This document shows positions 6,872 through 15,040 of a DNA stretch of 39,617 nt, piece after piece (position 1 is the first letter of the stretch; each line of letters opens with the position of its first letter). This stretch comes from Geminicoccaceae bacterium (lineage in GTDB: Bacteria; Pseudomonadota; Alphaproteobacteria; Geminicoccales; Geminicoccaceae): contig RECO01000125.1 in NCBI GenBank assembly GCA_007694015.1, forward strand, positions 1 to 39,617, in the 5' to 3' direction. Made by a program: the position numbers and the translations under genes. The notes beneath the pieces are model-generated. The model was not told the origin of the DNA and did not search any database. It saw only the letters and a list, made by a program, of their open reading frames with translations.

Positions 6872-8026
6872 ATGAGAGGGCGCGCTGTGGTGGGATCGGT
6901 GGCGATCGAGCCTTTGTTGCGGGAGCTGATCGGTTTGGCGAGCCCGGATCCGCCGGGCAACGAGCGCGCCATCGCGTCCCGGGTGCACGAGGTGCTGACC
7001 CAACTGGGCATCGCTGCCGAATGCGACGAGTTCGCACCCGGGCGTTGCAACGTCATCGGCCGCATCAAGGGGCGAGGGAGGGCGCCCGCCTTGGCCTTGT
7101 CCGCCCATCTCGACACCGTGCCGGTGGGTACGGCTGCCTGGTCGAAGCCGCCCTTCGCCGGCATCGTCGAAGGCGGACGGCTCTACGGGCGTGGCACCGC
7201 CGACATGAAGTCCGCCGTTGTCGCGATGATTGCGGCGGCAGGGCAACTTCAGCGCCGGCAGACGCCGCTCGCGGGTGACGTGGTGCTCCTGTTCACCGCC
7301 GGCGAGAGTTCGAACCTATTGGGGGCGCGCCGGGTGGTCGAGCGCGGGCGGATGGCCGGCATCGGCGCGCTCTTGGTGGGCGAGCCCAGCTCGCTCGACG
7401 TGGTCGTCGTCGAGATGGCAGCCTTGTGGCTGCGGCTCACGGCCAAGGGCCGCATCGGGCACGTTTCGGGCGATCCGGGGGTCAACGCCATCGACGGGCT
7501 CCGCCGCGGCTTGAACCGGCTGGAGGACCTCGCCTTGCCCAGCCGGCCGCACCCGCTCTTGGGGCCGCCGCGGCTCACGGTCGGGCGCATCGAAGGCGGT
7601 TCGGCCGTCAACGTCACGCCGGATGCGTGCAGCGCCGATGTCGATCTACGCCTGCACCCCGGCATCGAGGCGGAGGCGGCCATCGCTGCCGTGCGGGCTG
7701 CGGTCGGGCCCGACCTCGAGGTCGCTCGGCTGGACTTCAAGCCGGCGGTCGAAAGCCCGGCCGCAGCGCCGTTCGTGCAACTTTGCCGCGAGGTTTGCAC
7801 CGCGCATATGGGGGCTCCGGCGGCGCTCCGCGGCGTGCCCTATTTCAGCGACGCGGCGGTGCTGGCCGCGGGGCGCGAGGTGGCGTTCGCCATCGTCGGG
7901 CCGGGCGAGATCGGGCAGAGCGGTCAGCCGGACGAGTCGGTCGAACTGGCGAAGGTGGAACGCGCGGCGGCGATCTACGCCGAGATCGCCGCCCGTTGGC
8001 TGGAGGCTCAGGCGGCCAACGCCTGA
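6872..8026 (+). CDS. M20-family (ArgE/DapE-like) amidohydrolase with changed metal ligands
   Basis: M20 enzymes use two zinc ions to hydrolyse N-acyl amino acids or peptides. The 384-residue protein has the family fold signs: A-H-L-D-T-V-P (His79, Asp81), G-R-G-T-A-D-M-K (Asp111), the putative catalytic Glu145, G-E-P (Glu171) and the lid-domain G-R-I-G-H (His197). Two usual ligands are missing: the second Glu of the normal E-E pair is Ser146, and the C-terminal His before the Q-P-D-E motif is Gly351. Activity may be altered or absent. I chose the ATG at 6872; an earlier in-frame ATG at 6701 would run through the hairpin repeat. The 3' end overlaps the convergent tspO by 19 bases. The substrate cannot be told. 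Confidence 0.85.
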   Translation: MRGRAVVGSVAIEPLLRELIGLASPDPPGNERAIASRVHEVLTQLGIAAECDEFAPGRCNVIGRIKGRGRAPALALSAHLDTVPVGTAAWSKPPFAGIVEGGRLYGRGTADMKSAVVAMIAAAGQLQRRQTPLAGDVVLLFTAGESSNLLGARRVVERGRMAGIGALLVGEPSSLDVVVVEMAALWLRLTAKGRIGHVSGDPGVNAIDGLRRGLNRLEDLALPSRPHPLLGPPRLTVGRIEGGSAVNVTPDACSADVDLRLHPGIEAEAAIAAVRAAVGPDLEVARLDFKPAVESPAAAPFVQLCREVCTAHMGAPAALRGVPYFSDAAVLAAGREVAFAIVGPGEIGQSGQPDESVELAKVERAAAIYAEIAARWLEAQAANA

Positions 8027-8493
8027 CGGTTGAGCTTCAACACCGTGTAGTTGAGATAGGCGGCGATGGTCACCCACAAGAGATACGGCGCCATCAGCCA
8101 TGCGGCGGTGGCGCTGAAGGGCGCGAAGGTGACGATGCAGGCGAGGATCGCCGCCCACAGGAAGGCCACTTCCACCAAGGCCCAGTCGATGCGCTTCAGG
8201 CCGAAGAAGATGGCCGACCAGAGCGCGTTCAACACCAATTGCAGGGCGAAGAAGGTCAGGGGCAGGGCGGCTGCGCCAAAGGAGCCGGCCGAACGCCATA
8301 CCAGCCAGCCGGCGATCGCCATGAAGGCGTAGAGCACCGTCCAGACGACCGGAAACATCCAGTCCGGCGGGTTCCACCAGGGTTTCTTCAGGGTCTTGTA
8401 CCAGGCACCGGGCTGGAACACGGCTCCACTGGAGGCCGCGACGACACAAACGGCGATGAAGCCGAGCAGCACGAAATAGTCGGTCCAGCCCAT
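8008..8493 (-). CDS. tspO: TspO/MBR family tryptophan-rich sensory protein
   Basis: TspO proteins are five-helix membrane proteins that bind porphyrins and other small hydrophobic molecules; in photosynthetic relatives they affect pigment gene expression. The 161-residue product has the hallmark W-Y-K-T-L-K-K-P-W-W-N-P-P-D-W-M-F-P-V-V motif (residues 31-50), a central L-N-A-L-W-S-A-I-F-F-G-L and the final M-A-P-Y-L-L-W-V-T-I-A-A-Y-L-N. Five hydrophobic segments are visible. It stands alone, convergent with the M20 gene, and its start is an ATG at 8493. No regulatory site was seen. Confidence 0.95.
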   Translation of the reverse strand: MGWTDYFVLLGFIAVCVVAASSGAVFQPGAWYKTLKKPWWNPPDWMFPVVWTVLYAFMAIAGWLVWRSAGSFGAAALPLTFFALQLVLNALWSAIFFGLKRIDWALVEVAFLWAAILACIVTFAPFSATAAWLMAPYLLWVTIAAYLNYTVLKLNRQALAA

Positions 8494-8572
8494 GAAACCC
8501 TCACGCGAGATGTGGCTTTGCGCATCAGCCTAGCAGGCTGCAGCCGCCATCAAACCCCTTCGAAGGCCCCAA

Positions 8573-8944
8573 TCATTTCTGGCCGGCAAAGCCCTTGCCA
8601 GCGGCTTGGTAGGCGTCGCGCGGCGGGGCGAAGACGTCGAGGATGCGGGCGCCACCCGGCCCGGCGATGAAGTTGTGCGGGGTGCCGCCGGGGATCAGGC
8701 AGACGTCACCCGCCGCCACGTCATGGTCGATGCCGCCGATGATCAGCACGCCCGAGCCTTCCAGCACCACCGCCCACTGCTCCTGGTCGTGCCAGTGCAT
8801 CTCGCCGGCGGCGTTGGGCGCGCAGGAGAGCACCGACAGCATCGCCTGCTTGCCCCAGAACAGCTGTGTCTCGAAGCCCGGGGCCAACTCCCGCGCGAGG
8901 CCACCTTCCGGATTGGCGAGGTTGAAACGGATCGTTTCGGTCAT
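8573..8944 (-). CDS. Small cupin-domain protein
   Basis: This 123-residue single-domain cupin has metal-site motif 1 as M-H-W-H-D-Q-E-Q-W-A-V-V-L-E-G and motif 2 as I-P-G-G-T-P-H-N-F, so two or three His and a Glu are available to hold a metal ion. An AGGGAGAG sequence lies just upstream of the ATG at 8944. Small cupins of this kind include sugar isomerases, dioxygenases and unassigned binding proteins, and nothing here picks one. It is probably cytoplasmic, since no signal peptide is seen. It is preceded by the divergent or unrelated gene at 9002 with a 57-base gap. Confidence 0.85.
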   Translation of the reverse strand: MTETIRFNLANPEGGLARELAPGFETQLFWGKQAMLSVLSCAPNAAGEMHWHDQEQWAVVLEGSGVLIIGGIDHDVAAGDVCLIPGGTPHNFIAGPGGARILDVFAPPRDAYQAAGKGFAGQK

Positions 8945-9001
8945 GACGTCTCTCCCTGATCGGAGTCACGCTAACCGGATGGTTGCAAGGTGCAAGCGCT
9001 G

Positions 9002-10066
9002 TCAGGGTCGAAGATGCCAGGCGACGGCGCCGCCAACGATCAGTCGGGCGAGAAATGGCGCTTCTTCCGGCTCCAGGTCCGCTGGACGATCCAGGCCGAA
9101 GAGAAACGCGGCCCAACTCGCCTGCGCGCCCTCGACGCGGACGGCCTGGCCGAAGATTTCCATCACGCCCAGCCGCTCGTACGGGGGCAGCCCCTGCCAC
9201 ACGGCGGCCAAGGCTTCGGCCGTGATCGCCTCGGCGCAGAGCACGGGGCTCAACACGGAAAAGCGGGGATCGGGCGCTTCGACGCAGGCTGCCGCTTCGA
9301 TCTCGCGGAGGTCTCGATCGGCTTCTTCTTCGCGCTCGCGCAAGAAGGCCAAGAGCGGCTCCAGCGAGCCGCCGAGATCCGCCGGCAACACCTCCGGGTC
9401 CACCGCCCGCCACGGCGTCAACGTGTCCACCCCGCGCACTTGGCTCCAGAGGTCGATCGCCGTGAACACCGGCAGCGCGTCCGCCCAGACGTCGTCCGCC
9501 ATCGCCAGGTCGGCCAAATCGTCGCCGCGGCTGACGCGCTCGACCAGGTCGAGCGCCTGCAGCGTCGCCCGGAGATCGAGATCGTCCTCGGCAAAAAGAC
9601 CGAGTTCTTCGAGCTTGAAGGTCGCAGCACGGCGGAGACAGCCGATCGCCGGGTCGTCGTTGCAAGCAGCGAGCGCCGCCATGGCCGGCACCGTGTCGAT
9701 CCGCTCCTGCACCTGGGCCGCTGCTGCCGCAAGGGCGGCGATCGTCGCGTCGTCCAACGCGGCGCGGGCGGCAAGGGCCGCTTCCAAGTCGTCCAGCCTG
9801 GCCAGCCGGTCGACGGCCCCGGGATGCAGTCGCTCCACCAGGCGCACCGCCACCTCACTCTCCGGATGCGCGTCGAGGATCTGGTCGAGCTTGGCGCGGA
9901 TCGCCTGCAGGCGCTCCAACTGCAGGGTGGCATCCGTCACGTTTTGCAACTCGGCCAGGCCGCGGATCGCCTCGACGTAGAGGCGGTTGGCGGTGCCGTC
10001 GGCCATGGCGGTCCCAGCGGTCAGCACCAGGGCGAGGGCCGTCGTGGCGAGGCGGGGCGAGGGCAT
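9002..10066 (-). CDS. Secreted helical protein of unknown function
   Basis: The 354-residue product starts with a clear signal peptide (M-P-S-P-R-L-A-T-T-A-L-A-L-V-L-T-A-G-T-A-M-A, cleavage near residue 22). The rest is Ala/Leu/Asp/Glu-rich and mostly helical. Four cysteines in the mature part (A-A-C-N-D-D-P-A-I-G-C and A-A-C-V-E-A ... V-L-C-A-E) could form disulfides in the periplasm. The start at 10066 is preferred over one 21 bases earlier because GGAG lies 6 bases before it. I do not recognise a family. It is divergent from the UbiH-type gene, sharing a spacer of 64 bases. Confidence 0.75.
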   Translation of the reverse strand: MPSPRLATTALALVLTAGTAMADGTANRLYVEAIRGLAELQNVTDATLQLERLQAIRAKLDQILDAHPESEVAVRLVERLHPGAVDRLARLDDLEAALAARAALDDATIAALAAAAAQVQERIDTVPAMAALAACNDDPAIGCLRRAATFKLEELGLFAEDDLDLRATLQALDLVERVSRGDDLADLAMADDVWADALPVFTAIDLWSQVRGVDTLTPWRAVDPEVLPADLGGSLEPLLAFLREREEEADRDLREIEAAACVEAPDPRFSVLSPVLCAEAITAEALAAVWQGLPPYERLGVMEIFGQAVRVEGAQASWAAFLFGLDRPADLEPEEAPFLARLIVGGAVAWHLRP

Positions 10067-10130
10067 CGACTTCTCCGAAAACGTCACAAGCCGGCGAGCC
10101 CGGCTGGCTGGAACGCTGGTCCTGCCCTAC

Positions 10131-11315
10131 ATGCAGCGCATGCAACAGTCCAATGGCGATATCGTGGTGGTGGGCGGCGGTCCGGCGGGACTGACCGCCG
10201 CTCTGGTGTTGGTGACGGCAGGCCACGCCGTCACCCTGGTGGACCCGGCACCCGAGGCGCGCCCGCCCAAAGGTCGCACGACCGCGATCCTGGCACCGCA
10301 TGCGCGCTTGCTGCAGGACCTGGGGGCATGGCCCGCTCCAGCCGACCGGGCCGAACTCAGAGGCCTCCAGATCGTCAATCGTCCGCCCGGCGGTACGGTC
10401 ACGGACGTCTTGTTCCGGGCCGAGGAACTGGGCGAGCCCTGCTTCGGTTGGAACGTCGGCAATGCCGCCTTGTTGGACGCGCTGGCCGCCGCCCTCGAGG
10501 GCCGTCTGCACCGCGTCACGTCGGCCCTCAGCCGGATGGAGCGCCGCCACGGCAGCTGGCAGCTGACCTTCGCCAATGGCGACCGGCTCGAAACGCCGCT
10601 GGTGATCGGCGCCGACGGCAAAGGCTCGCCCGTCCGCACCGCGTTGAAGATCAAGGCCCGGATCCACGACTACGGCCAAGGCGTCAACACCGCCATGCTG
10701 CATCACGTGGGCGACGCGGGCGACGTTTCGGTCGAGGTGCACAAACCGGGCGGGCCGTTCACCACGGTGCCGGCGGGGCCGCATCGCTCCAGCTTGGTGT
10801 GGCTCGAAACCGCAGCCGTCGCCGCAAGGATCGCAGCCCTCGACGACAGCGAATTCGCCATGGCGGTCGAGGCCGAGAGCGACGGCCGGCTCGGTCACGT
10901 CACCGCCATCGAGGGGCGGGGCAGCTATCCGATCCAGAGCCTGCTCGCCGAGCGGCTCACGGCACCGGGGGCGTTGCTGTTGGGCGAGGCCGCGCATGCC
11001 GTGTCGCCCTTGGGGGCCCAGGGGTTCAACCTCACGCTGCGCGACTGCCGCGTCCTGTTCGATCTTGCCCGAGAAGCGCCGTCGGTAGAGGCCCTGGCCC
11101 GCTCGCAGATGCTCAAGACCTACGAGCGCGAGCGCCTGGCCGATACCCGCGCCGTGTTCTGGCTGATCGATGGCCTCAACCGCGCGGTGCTGCGCTCCGA
11201 AAGCGCGGTCGGTTTCGTCCGTGGCCTGGGTTTGCGTGCGGTCGGCGGCTTCGAGCCCCTGCGCCGCCAACTCATGCAGCGTCTCCTTGCCACCAGCCCA
11301 TTGGCGTTCGCCTGA
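10131..11315 (+). CDS. FAD-dependent monooxygenase of the UbiH/VisC type
   Basis: The 394-residue protein has all three FAD motifs of class A flavoprotein hydroxylases: V-V-V-G-G-G-P-A-G-L-T-A-A near the N-terminus, V-I-G-A-D-G-K-G-S in the middle and L-L-L-G-E-A-A-H-A-V-S-P-L-G-A-Q-G-F-N-L near residue 290. The last pattern is typical of ubiquinone-ring hydroxylases (UbiH, UbiF, UbiI, UbiL), with GEAAH instead of the usual GDAAH. Ubiquinone synthesis is the most likely role, but which ring position is hydroxylated cannot be told. The ATG at 10140 is an alternative start. It overlaps the DCC gene by one base. Confidence 0.88.
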   Translation: MQRMQQSNGDIVVVGGGPAGLTAALVLVTAGHAVTLVDPAPEARPPKGRTTAILAPHARLLQDLGAWPAPADRAELRGLQIVNRPPGGTVTDVLFRAEELGEPCFGWNVGNAALLDALAAALEGRLHRVTSALSRMERRHGSWQLTFANGDRLETPLVIGADGKGSPVRTALKIKARIHDYGQGVNTAMLHHVGDAGDVSVEVHKPGGPFTTVPAGPHRSSLVWLETAAVAARIAALDDSEFAMAVEAESDGRLGHVTAIEGRGSYPIQSLLAERLTAPGALLLGEAAHAVSPLGAQGFNLTLRDCRVLFDLAREAPSVEALARSQMLKTYERERLADTRAVFWLIDGLNRAVLRSESAVGFVRGLGLRAVGGFEPLRRQLMQRLLATSPLAFA

Positions 11316-11701
11316 TGCAACGATTGACCGTCTACTACAACGGCGCCTGCCCGATCTGCGGGGCCGAAATCCGCCACTACCGCGACTTGGCGTCGAAGGT
11401 TCGAGCACCGCTCGACTGGGTCGACATCAGCCGGGAGCCGGCCGCGCTCGAAGCCCATGGCATCGACGGCTGCGGCGCCAAACGAAGGCTTTATGCCACC
11501 TTGGACGACGGCAAGCTCTTGGCCGGGGTCGACGCGTTCGCGGCCCTTTGGCAGCGCTTGCCGCGCTATCGCTGGCTCGCCCGCATCGTTACCGTGCCCG
11601 GTCTCGAGACCGTCGCAGGCTGGCTCTACGAGGGTGTGCTGGCGCCCGCTCTGGTCTGGTTCAACCAGCGCCGCGAACGTCGGGCAGCCGGCCGCGGCTG
11701 A
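11315..11701 (+). CDS. DCC-family (DUF393) thiol-disulfide oxidoreductase-like protein
   Basis: The 128-residue protein begins with L-T-V-Y-Y-N-G-A-C-P-I-C-G-A-E-I-R-H-Y, the CxxC motif that defines the DCC (DUF393) family of predicted thioredoxin-fold redox proteins. The family signals V-D-I-S and a G-V-D-A-F-A-A-L-W segment are present, as is a weakly hydrophobic C-terminal half ending in basic residues. Its ATG shares an A with the stop of the preceding monooxygenase gene, so co-expression is likely. The biochemical role of DCC proteins is not firmly established. An association with the flavoprotein is only suggested by the overlap. Confidence 0.9.
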   Translation: MQRLTVYYNGACPICGAEIRHYRDLASKVRAPLDWVDISREPAALEAHGIDGCGAKRRLYATLDDGKLLAGVDAFAALWQRLPRYRWLARIVTVPGLETVAGWLYEGVLAPALVWFNQRRERRAAGRG

Positions 11702-11795
11702 ACTGTACCCACCGTCGTCCGCGGCACTCTTGGCTATGTACCAATGATTCGTGGACCGTTGGCACTTTCGTTCGGAATTTCTCAATCAAAAACCG

Positions 11796-11801
11796 TATAA
11801 T
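11796..11801 (+). promoter_or_regulatory. Perfect -10 hexamer upstream of the diguanylate cyclase gene
   Basis: TATAAT stands in a locally AT-rich stretch (11765-11801), unusual for this GC-rich window. The start would be near 11808, about 37 bases before the ATG at 11845. No good -35 box is found at the 16-19 base spacing (the best is TTCGGA at 11771). An ATG TCC TGA minimal frame lies at 11809-11817, in the probable leader. Confidence 0.5.
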
Positions 11802-11844
11802 AGGGACGATGTCCTGATCGTGTTCGCTTGGGTCTGCCCGCCCG

Positions 11845-13548
11845 ATGCCTGGATGCCGTGCGAAAACCATCTTCCTTACGGTGTCCGCGTTCATCGTGGC
11901 TGCCGATGCCTTGCTTTTGGGGGTGTCGGCCCATTTGGCGCAGCGGGCGTTGGAGCGCCGCTTCGAGGCCATGGTCGAGCAGCGACGCACCACCTACGAC
12001 GTGCTGCTCGAGCACACGCTGCAATCCATGCAGCTCTTGGCCAACCTCTTCGCCAACGACACCGATCTGCACGCGCGTTTCGTTGCGGGCCGTGACGCCG
12101 TGCTCGCCGAAGGCGGCGGTGCCGGCGGCCCGCAAGCCGCCACCGAGCGCCGTGCCCTGCTCGCGGAAATCGCCCCGGCTTGGCAACTCGCAACCCTCGA
12201 TTTCCAGGTCCGCCAGCTGCACTTCCACATCGGACCGGGCTCGCTGTCGTTTCTGCGGGTGCACGCCCCCGATCACTATGGCGACCGGATGGACGACCTT
12301 CGGCACATCATCGTCGATACCGTGCATGACGGGGAGAGCCGCTCCGGCTTCGAGCTGGGGCGGGTCTATTCGGGTTTGCGTGGTGTCGTGCCCCTCCATG
12401 CCACCGTCGGCGACCGCTCCAGTCCCACGATCGGTGCGGTGGAAGTCGGCACCGCCTATCAGCCGGTGCTGGAGGCGATCCGCCGCCACGAGGCGGGCGA
12501 TCTGGCCGTGGTGCTGCCCGCGCATCGTGTCGATCTCGCCATGTTTCAGGAGTTGCGCAGCCGCAACATCATCGACCTCGACGGCTGCGCTTGTGTCTTG
12601 GAAGCGAGCACCAGCCCGCGCATCGCCGAAGTCTTGGCCGCGATCGGCTCGACGATGCAGCGGGATGTTCTTGGCGATGCGCTCCGTACCTTCCGCATCG
12701 ACCTGCCCGACGCGGGCGGGGAGCTGCGCCCCTTTCTCGTCGGGGCCTGGCCGCTCCACGACTACATGAGCCTCGGCCGGGGCACCGGTGAGGCCGTCGG
12801 CTGGGTCATTACGTGGGACGACGTCTCGACGACGGTGCAGCAACATCGCCAAGGCCTGATCGTGGCGGCGGTCTATGCCCTGTTGGCGCTGCTGGCACTC
12901 GAAGCGTTCCTCTATTACGCGGTGAGGACGGGCACGCGCCAGCTCGACGACGAAATCCAGCGGTCGACGCGCTCGATCCGGTCGTTGGCGAACCGGCTCA
13001 AGGTTCGCGCCGAAACCGATGACCTCACCGGCTTGTCCAACCGCAAGGCCTTCTTCGAGGCCGCCCAGCCGATCATCGTGGAGGCGCAGGCTACCGGCGT
13101 GCCCGCGAGCGTGGCCATGATCGACATCGACCACTTCAAGTGGATCAACGACGAGCACGGCCACGATGCCGGGGATCGGGTATTGCGCGCCATCGCTGCC
13201 AGCGTGCGCCGGATGCTGCGACCGGAGGATTTGCTTTGTCGCTTCGGGGGCGAGGAATTCCTCGTACTGCTTTCGAACGCCGATGCCGGCGAAGCCAAGC
13301 GCGTGGCCGAGCGCGTGCGCCGGGCCGTGGCCGATCTCCCCACTTCGATCGCCTCCGGCGCCGATGTCCGGGCCACCGTCAGCGTCGGCGTCACCCGGAT
13401 CGCCACCGGCGAACCCCTGGCGGCCGCGATCCGTCGCGCCGATGCCTTTCTCTACGCGGCCAAGGACGCAGGACGCAATCGCGTGGTCGATGCCCCTTTG
13501 CCGCGACGGCGCGAAACCCACTGCCTCACCGCCCAACGCGCGGGATGA
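11845..13548 (+). CDS. Membrane diguanylate cyclase with periplasmic Cache sensor
   Basis: GGDEF enzymes make cyclic di-GMP from two GTP. The 567-residue protein has a first membrane segment (about 8-30), a periplasmic sensor of about 300 residues, a second membrane segment (about 336-360) and a GGDEF domain with intact G-G-E-E-F at 468-472. The inhibitory I-site R-P-E-D (459-462) is also kept, so product feedback is likely. The sensor shows L-H-F-H-I-G-P, F-L-R-V-H and G-L-R-G-V-V-P-L motifs typical of double Cache (dCache_3-like) domains. No EAL domain follows. The ligand is unknown; motility control is plausible in a flagellated cell. Confidence 0.93.
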   Translation: MPGCRAKTIFLTVSAFIVAADALLLGVSAHLAQRALERRFEAMVEQRRTTYDVLLEHTLQSMQLLANLFANDTDLHARFVAGRDAVLAEGGGAGGPQAATERRALLAEIAPAWQLATLDFQVRQLHFHIGPGSLSFLRVHAPDHYGDRMDDLRHIIVDTVHDGESRSGFELGRVYSGLRGVVPLHATVGDRSSPTIGAVEVGTAYQPVLEAIRRHEAGDLAVVLPAHRVDLAMFQELRSRNIIDLDGCACVLEASTSPRIAEVLAAIGSTMQRDVLGDALRTFRIDLPDAGGELRPFLVGAWPLHDYMSLGRGTGEAVGWVITWDDVSTTVQQHRQGLIVAAVYALLALLALEAFLYYAVRTGTRQLDDEIQRSTRSIRSLANRLKVRAETDDLTGLSNRKAFFEAAQPIIVEAQATGVPASVAMIDIDHFKWINDEHGHDAGDRVLRAIAASVRRMLRPEDLLCRFGGEEFLVLLSNADAGEAKRVAERVRRAVADLPTSIASGADVRATVSVGVTRIATGEPLAAAIRRADAFLYAAKDAGRNRVVDAPLPRRRETHCLTAQRAG

Positions 13549-13559
13549 GCGCCAAGCGG

Positions 13560-13586
13560 GGCAAGAGCCGCTTTTTGGCTTTCTGC
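13560..13586. terminator. Possible bidirectional hairpin between convergent genes
   Basis: GGCA-AG-AGCC, loop GCTTTTT, GGCT-TTC-TGCC can form a stem with one small internal loop in the 68-base gap between the diguanylate cyclase gene and gshB. The T-rich stretch is in the loop rather than after the stem, so this is not a standard intrinsic terminator. Confidence 0.3.
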
Positions 13587-13616
13587 CTCCGCGTCTCCCC
13601 CTCAGACCGGCAGGCC

Positions 13617-14582
13617 TCAGACCGGGAGCGAGGTGCGGGTTTCGCCGTGACGGGTTTCGATCACATCCCAGATGTCGGCTTCGAGGCTCACATTGTCGAA
13701 GCGGTCGATCTCCTGCAGGCCGGTGGGGCTCGTGACGTTGATCTCGGTGAGGTAGCCACCGATGACGTCGATGCCGACGAAGATCAGCCCTTGGCGGTGC
13801 AGGGCTTCGCCGATGGCTTCGCAGATTTCGTGATCGCGGCGGGTGAGCGTGGCCTTTTCCGCCCGGCCGCCGACGTGGAGATTGGCGCGGGTCTCGTCCT
13901 TTGCGGGCACGCGGTTGACGGCTCCCTTGGGCTTGCCGTCGACCATGATGATCCGCTTGTCGCCTTCGCGGATGGCCGCAAGGTATTTCTGCACCATCAA
14001 GGGTTCGCGGGTGGCGGCGTAAAGGGTTTCCAGCAGGCTGTTGAGGTTTGGATCCTCCGGCCGGAGGTGAAAGATGCCGGCCCCGCCATTGCCGTAGAGC
14101 GGCTTGACGATGACGTCGCCGTGCTCCGCGCGAAAAGCCTTCACCTCGGCCGCATCGTAGGTGATCAGCGTCGGCGGCATCAGTTCCTGGAAGTGGGTGA
14201 CGAACAGCTTTTCCGGGGCGTTCCTGACCGAGGTCGGGTCGTTCACCACCAAGGTGTCGGGGTGCACGCGGTCCAAGAGATGCGTCGCCGAGATGTATTG
14301 CAGGTCGAAGGGCGGGTCCTGGCGCATCAAGACGACGTCGACACCGGCGAGGTCCAAGACCTCGGCGCTGCCGAGCGTGCAATGGTTGCCCTTCTCGCGT
14401 CGCACCTCGAGCGGGCGCGCCTTGGCGACGATCCGGCCCTGGCGGTAGCTGAGCTGGGTGGGCAGGTAGTGGAACAGCGCGTGGCCGCGGCGCTGCGCCT
14501 CCAGCGCCATGACGAAGGTGCTGTCGCCGTCGATGTCGATCGTTTCGATCGGGTCCATCTGAATGGCCACGGCCAGGCTCAT
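13617..14582 (-). CDS. gshB: Glutathione synthetase
   Basis: GshB joins gamma-glutamylcysteine and glycine with ATP, the last step of glutathione synthesis. The 321-residue product is of normal length. It starts M-S-L-A-V-A-I-Q-M-D-P-I-E-T-I-D, the typical N-terminus with P-I-E-T-I (residues near 10), and has the ATP-grasp signals V-I-V-K-P-L-Y-G-N-G-G-A-G-I-F, M-V-Q-K-Y-L and E-I-N-V-T-S-P-T-G-L-Q-E-I. I chose the ATG at 14582, with GGGGAGAG just upstream, over the adjoining GTG. It is divergent from the HIT gene. Confidence 0.97.
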   Translation of the reverse strand: MSLAVAIQMDPIETIDIDGDSTFVMALEAQRRGHALFHYLPTQLSYRQGRIVAKARPLEVRREKGNHCTLGSAEVLDLAGVDVVLMRQDPPFDLQYISATHLLDRVHPDTLVVNDPTSVRNAPEKLFVTHFQELMPPTLITYDAAEVKAFRAEHGDVIVKPLYGNGGAGIFHLRPEDPNLNSLLETLYAATREPLMVQKYLAAIREGDKRIIMVDGKPKGAVNRVPAKDETRANLHVGGRAEKATLTRRDHEICEAIGEALHRQGLIFVGIDVIGGYLTEINVTSPTGLQEIDRFDNVSLEADIWDVIETRHGETRTSLPV

Positions 14583-14671
14583 CACTCTCTCCCCAAGGGC
14601 CCCTTCGGCCCGGCTTGACAGGCGACGTCACGGTCGGCACCGAACCCCCACCCGGCAAGTGGAGATCGGCC

Positions 14672-15040
14672 ATGGCCTATGACGACGGCAACGTGTTCGC
14701 CAAGATTTTGCGCGGCGAAATCCCCTGCAACAAGGTCTACGAGGACGAATTCGCGCTCGCCTTCCACGACATCAACCCGCAGGCGCCGATCCACGTCCTG
14801 GTGATCCCGAAGGGGCCATACGTATCCTTCGCCGATTTCGCCGCTATGGCCGACGCCGAGACGGTGGCGGGCTTCTTCAAGGCGGCCAACACGGTGGCGC
14901 GGGAACTGGGTCTGGAAGCACCCGGCTATCGCATCCTCGCCAATGCCGGGCGCGACGCCAACCAGGAGGTGCCGCACTTCCACCTGCACATCTTCGGCGG
15001 CGCCAATCTCGGCCGTATGATCGAGAAGGTCAGGGGCTGA
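14672..15040 (+). CDS. HIT-family (HinT-like) purine nucleoside phosphoramidase
   Basis: The 122-residue protein is a typical bacterial HinT. It has [12 protein letters not shown] at the start, the [17 protein letters not shown] segment and the histidine triad [10 protein letters not shown] near residue 108. HinT proteins cleave AMP-lysine and similar phosphoramidates. The ATG at 14672 has GGAG 7 bases before it. Its 3' end overlaps the convergent rppH by 11 bases. Confidence 0.95.
   Translation: MAYDDGNVFAKILRGEIPCNKVYEDEFALAFHDINPQAPIHVLVIPKGPYVSFADFAAMADAETVAGFFKAANTVARELGLEAPGYRILANAGRDANQEVPHFHLHIFGGANLGRMIEKVRG

Noticed and set aside
9066-9980. Plus-strand frames opposite the secreted protein gene
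   Set aside because: The minus-strand frame has a signal peptide and ribosome site; the plus frames are Ser/Arg-rich shadows.
11759-11775. TTGGCAC resembling a sigma-54 -24 box upstream of the diguanylate cyclase
   Set aside because: The -12 side reads TTCGG, not TTGC at the correct spacing, so the match is incomplete.
13140-14618. Long plus-strand frame reaching across gshB
   Set aside because: It overlaps the GGDEF coding part in another frame and is antisense to gshB, both of which are secure.
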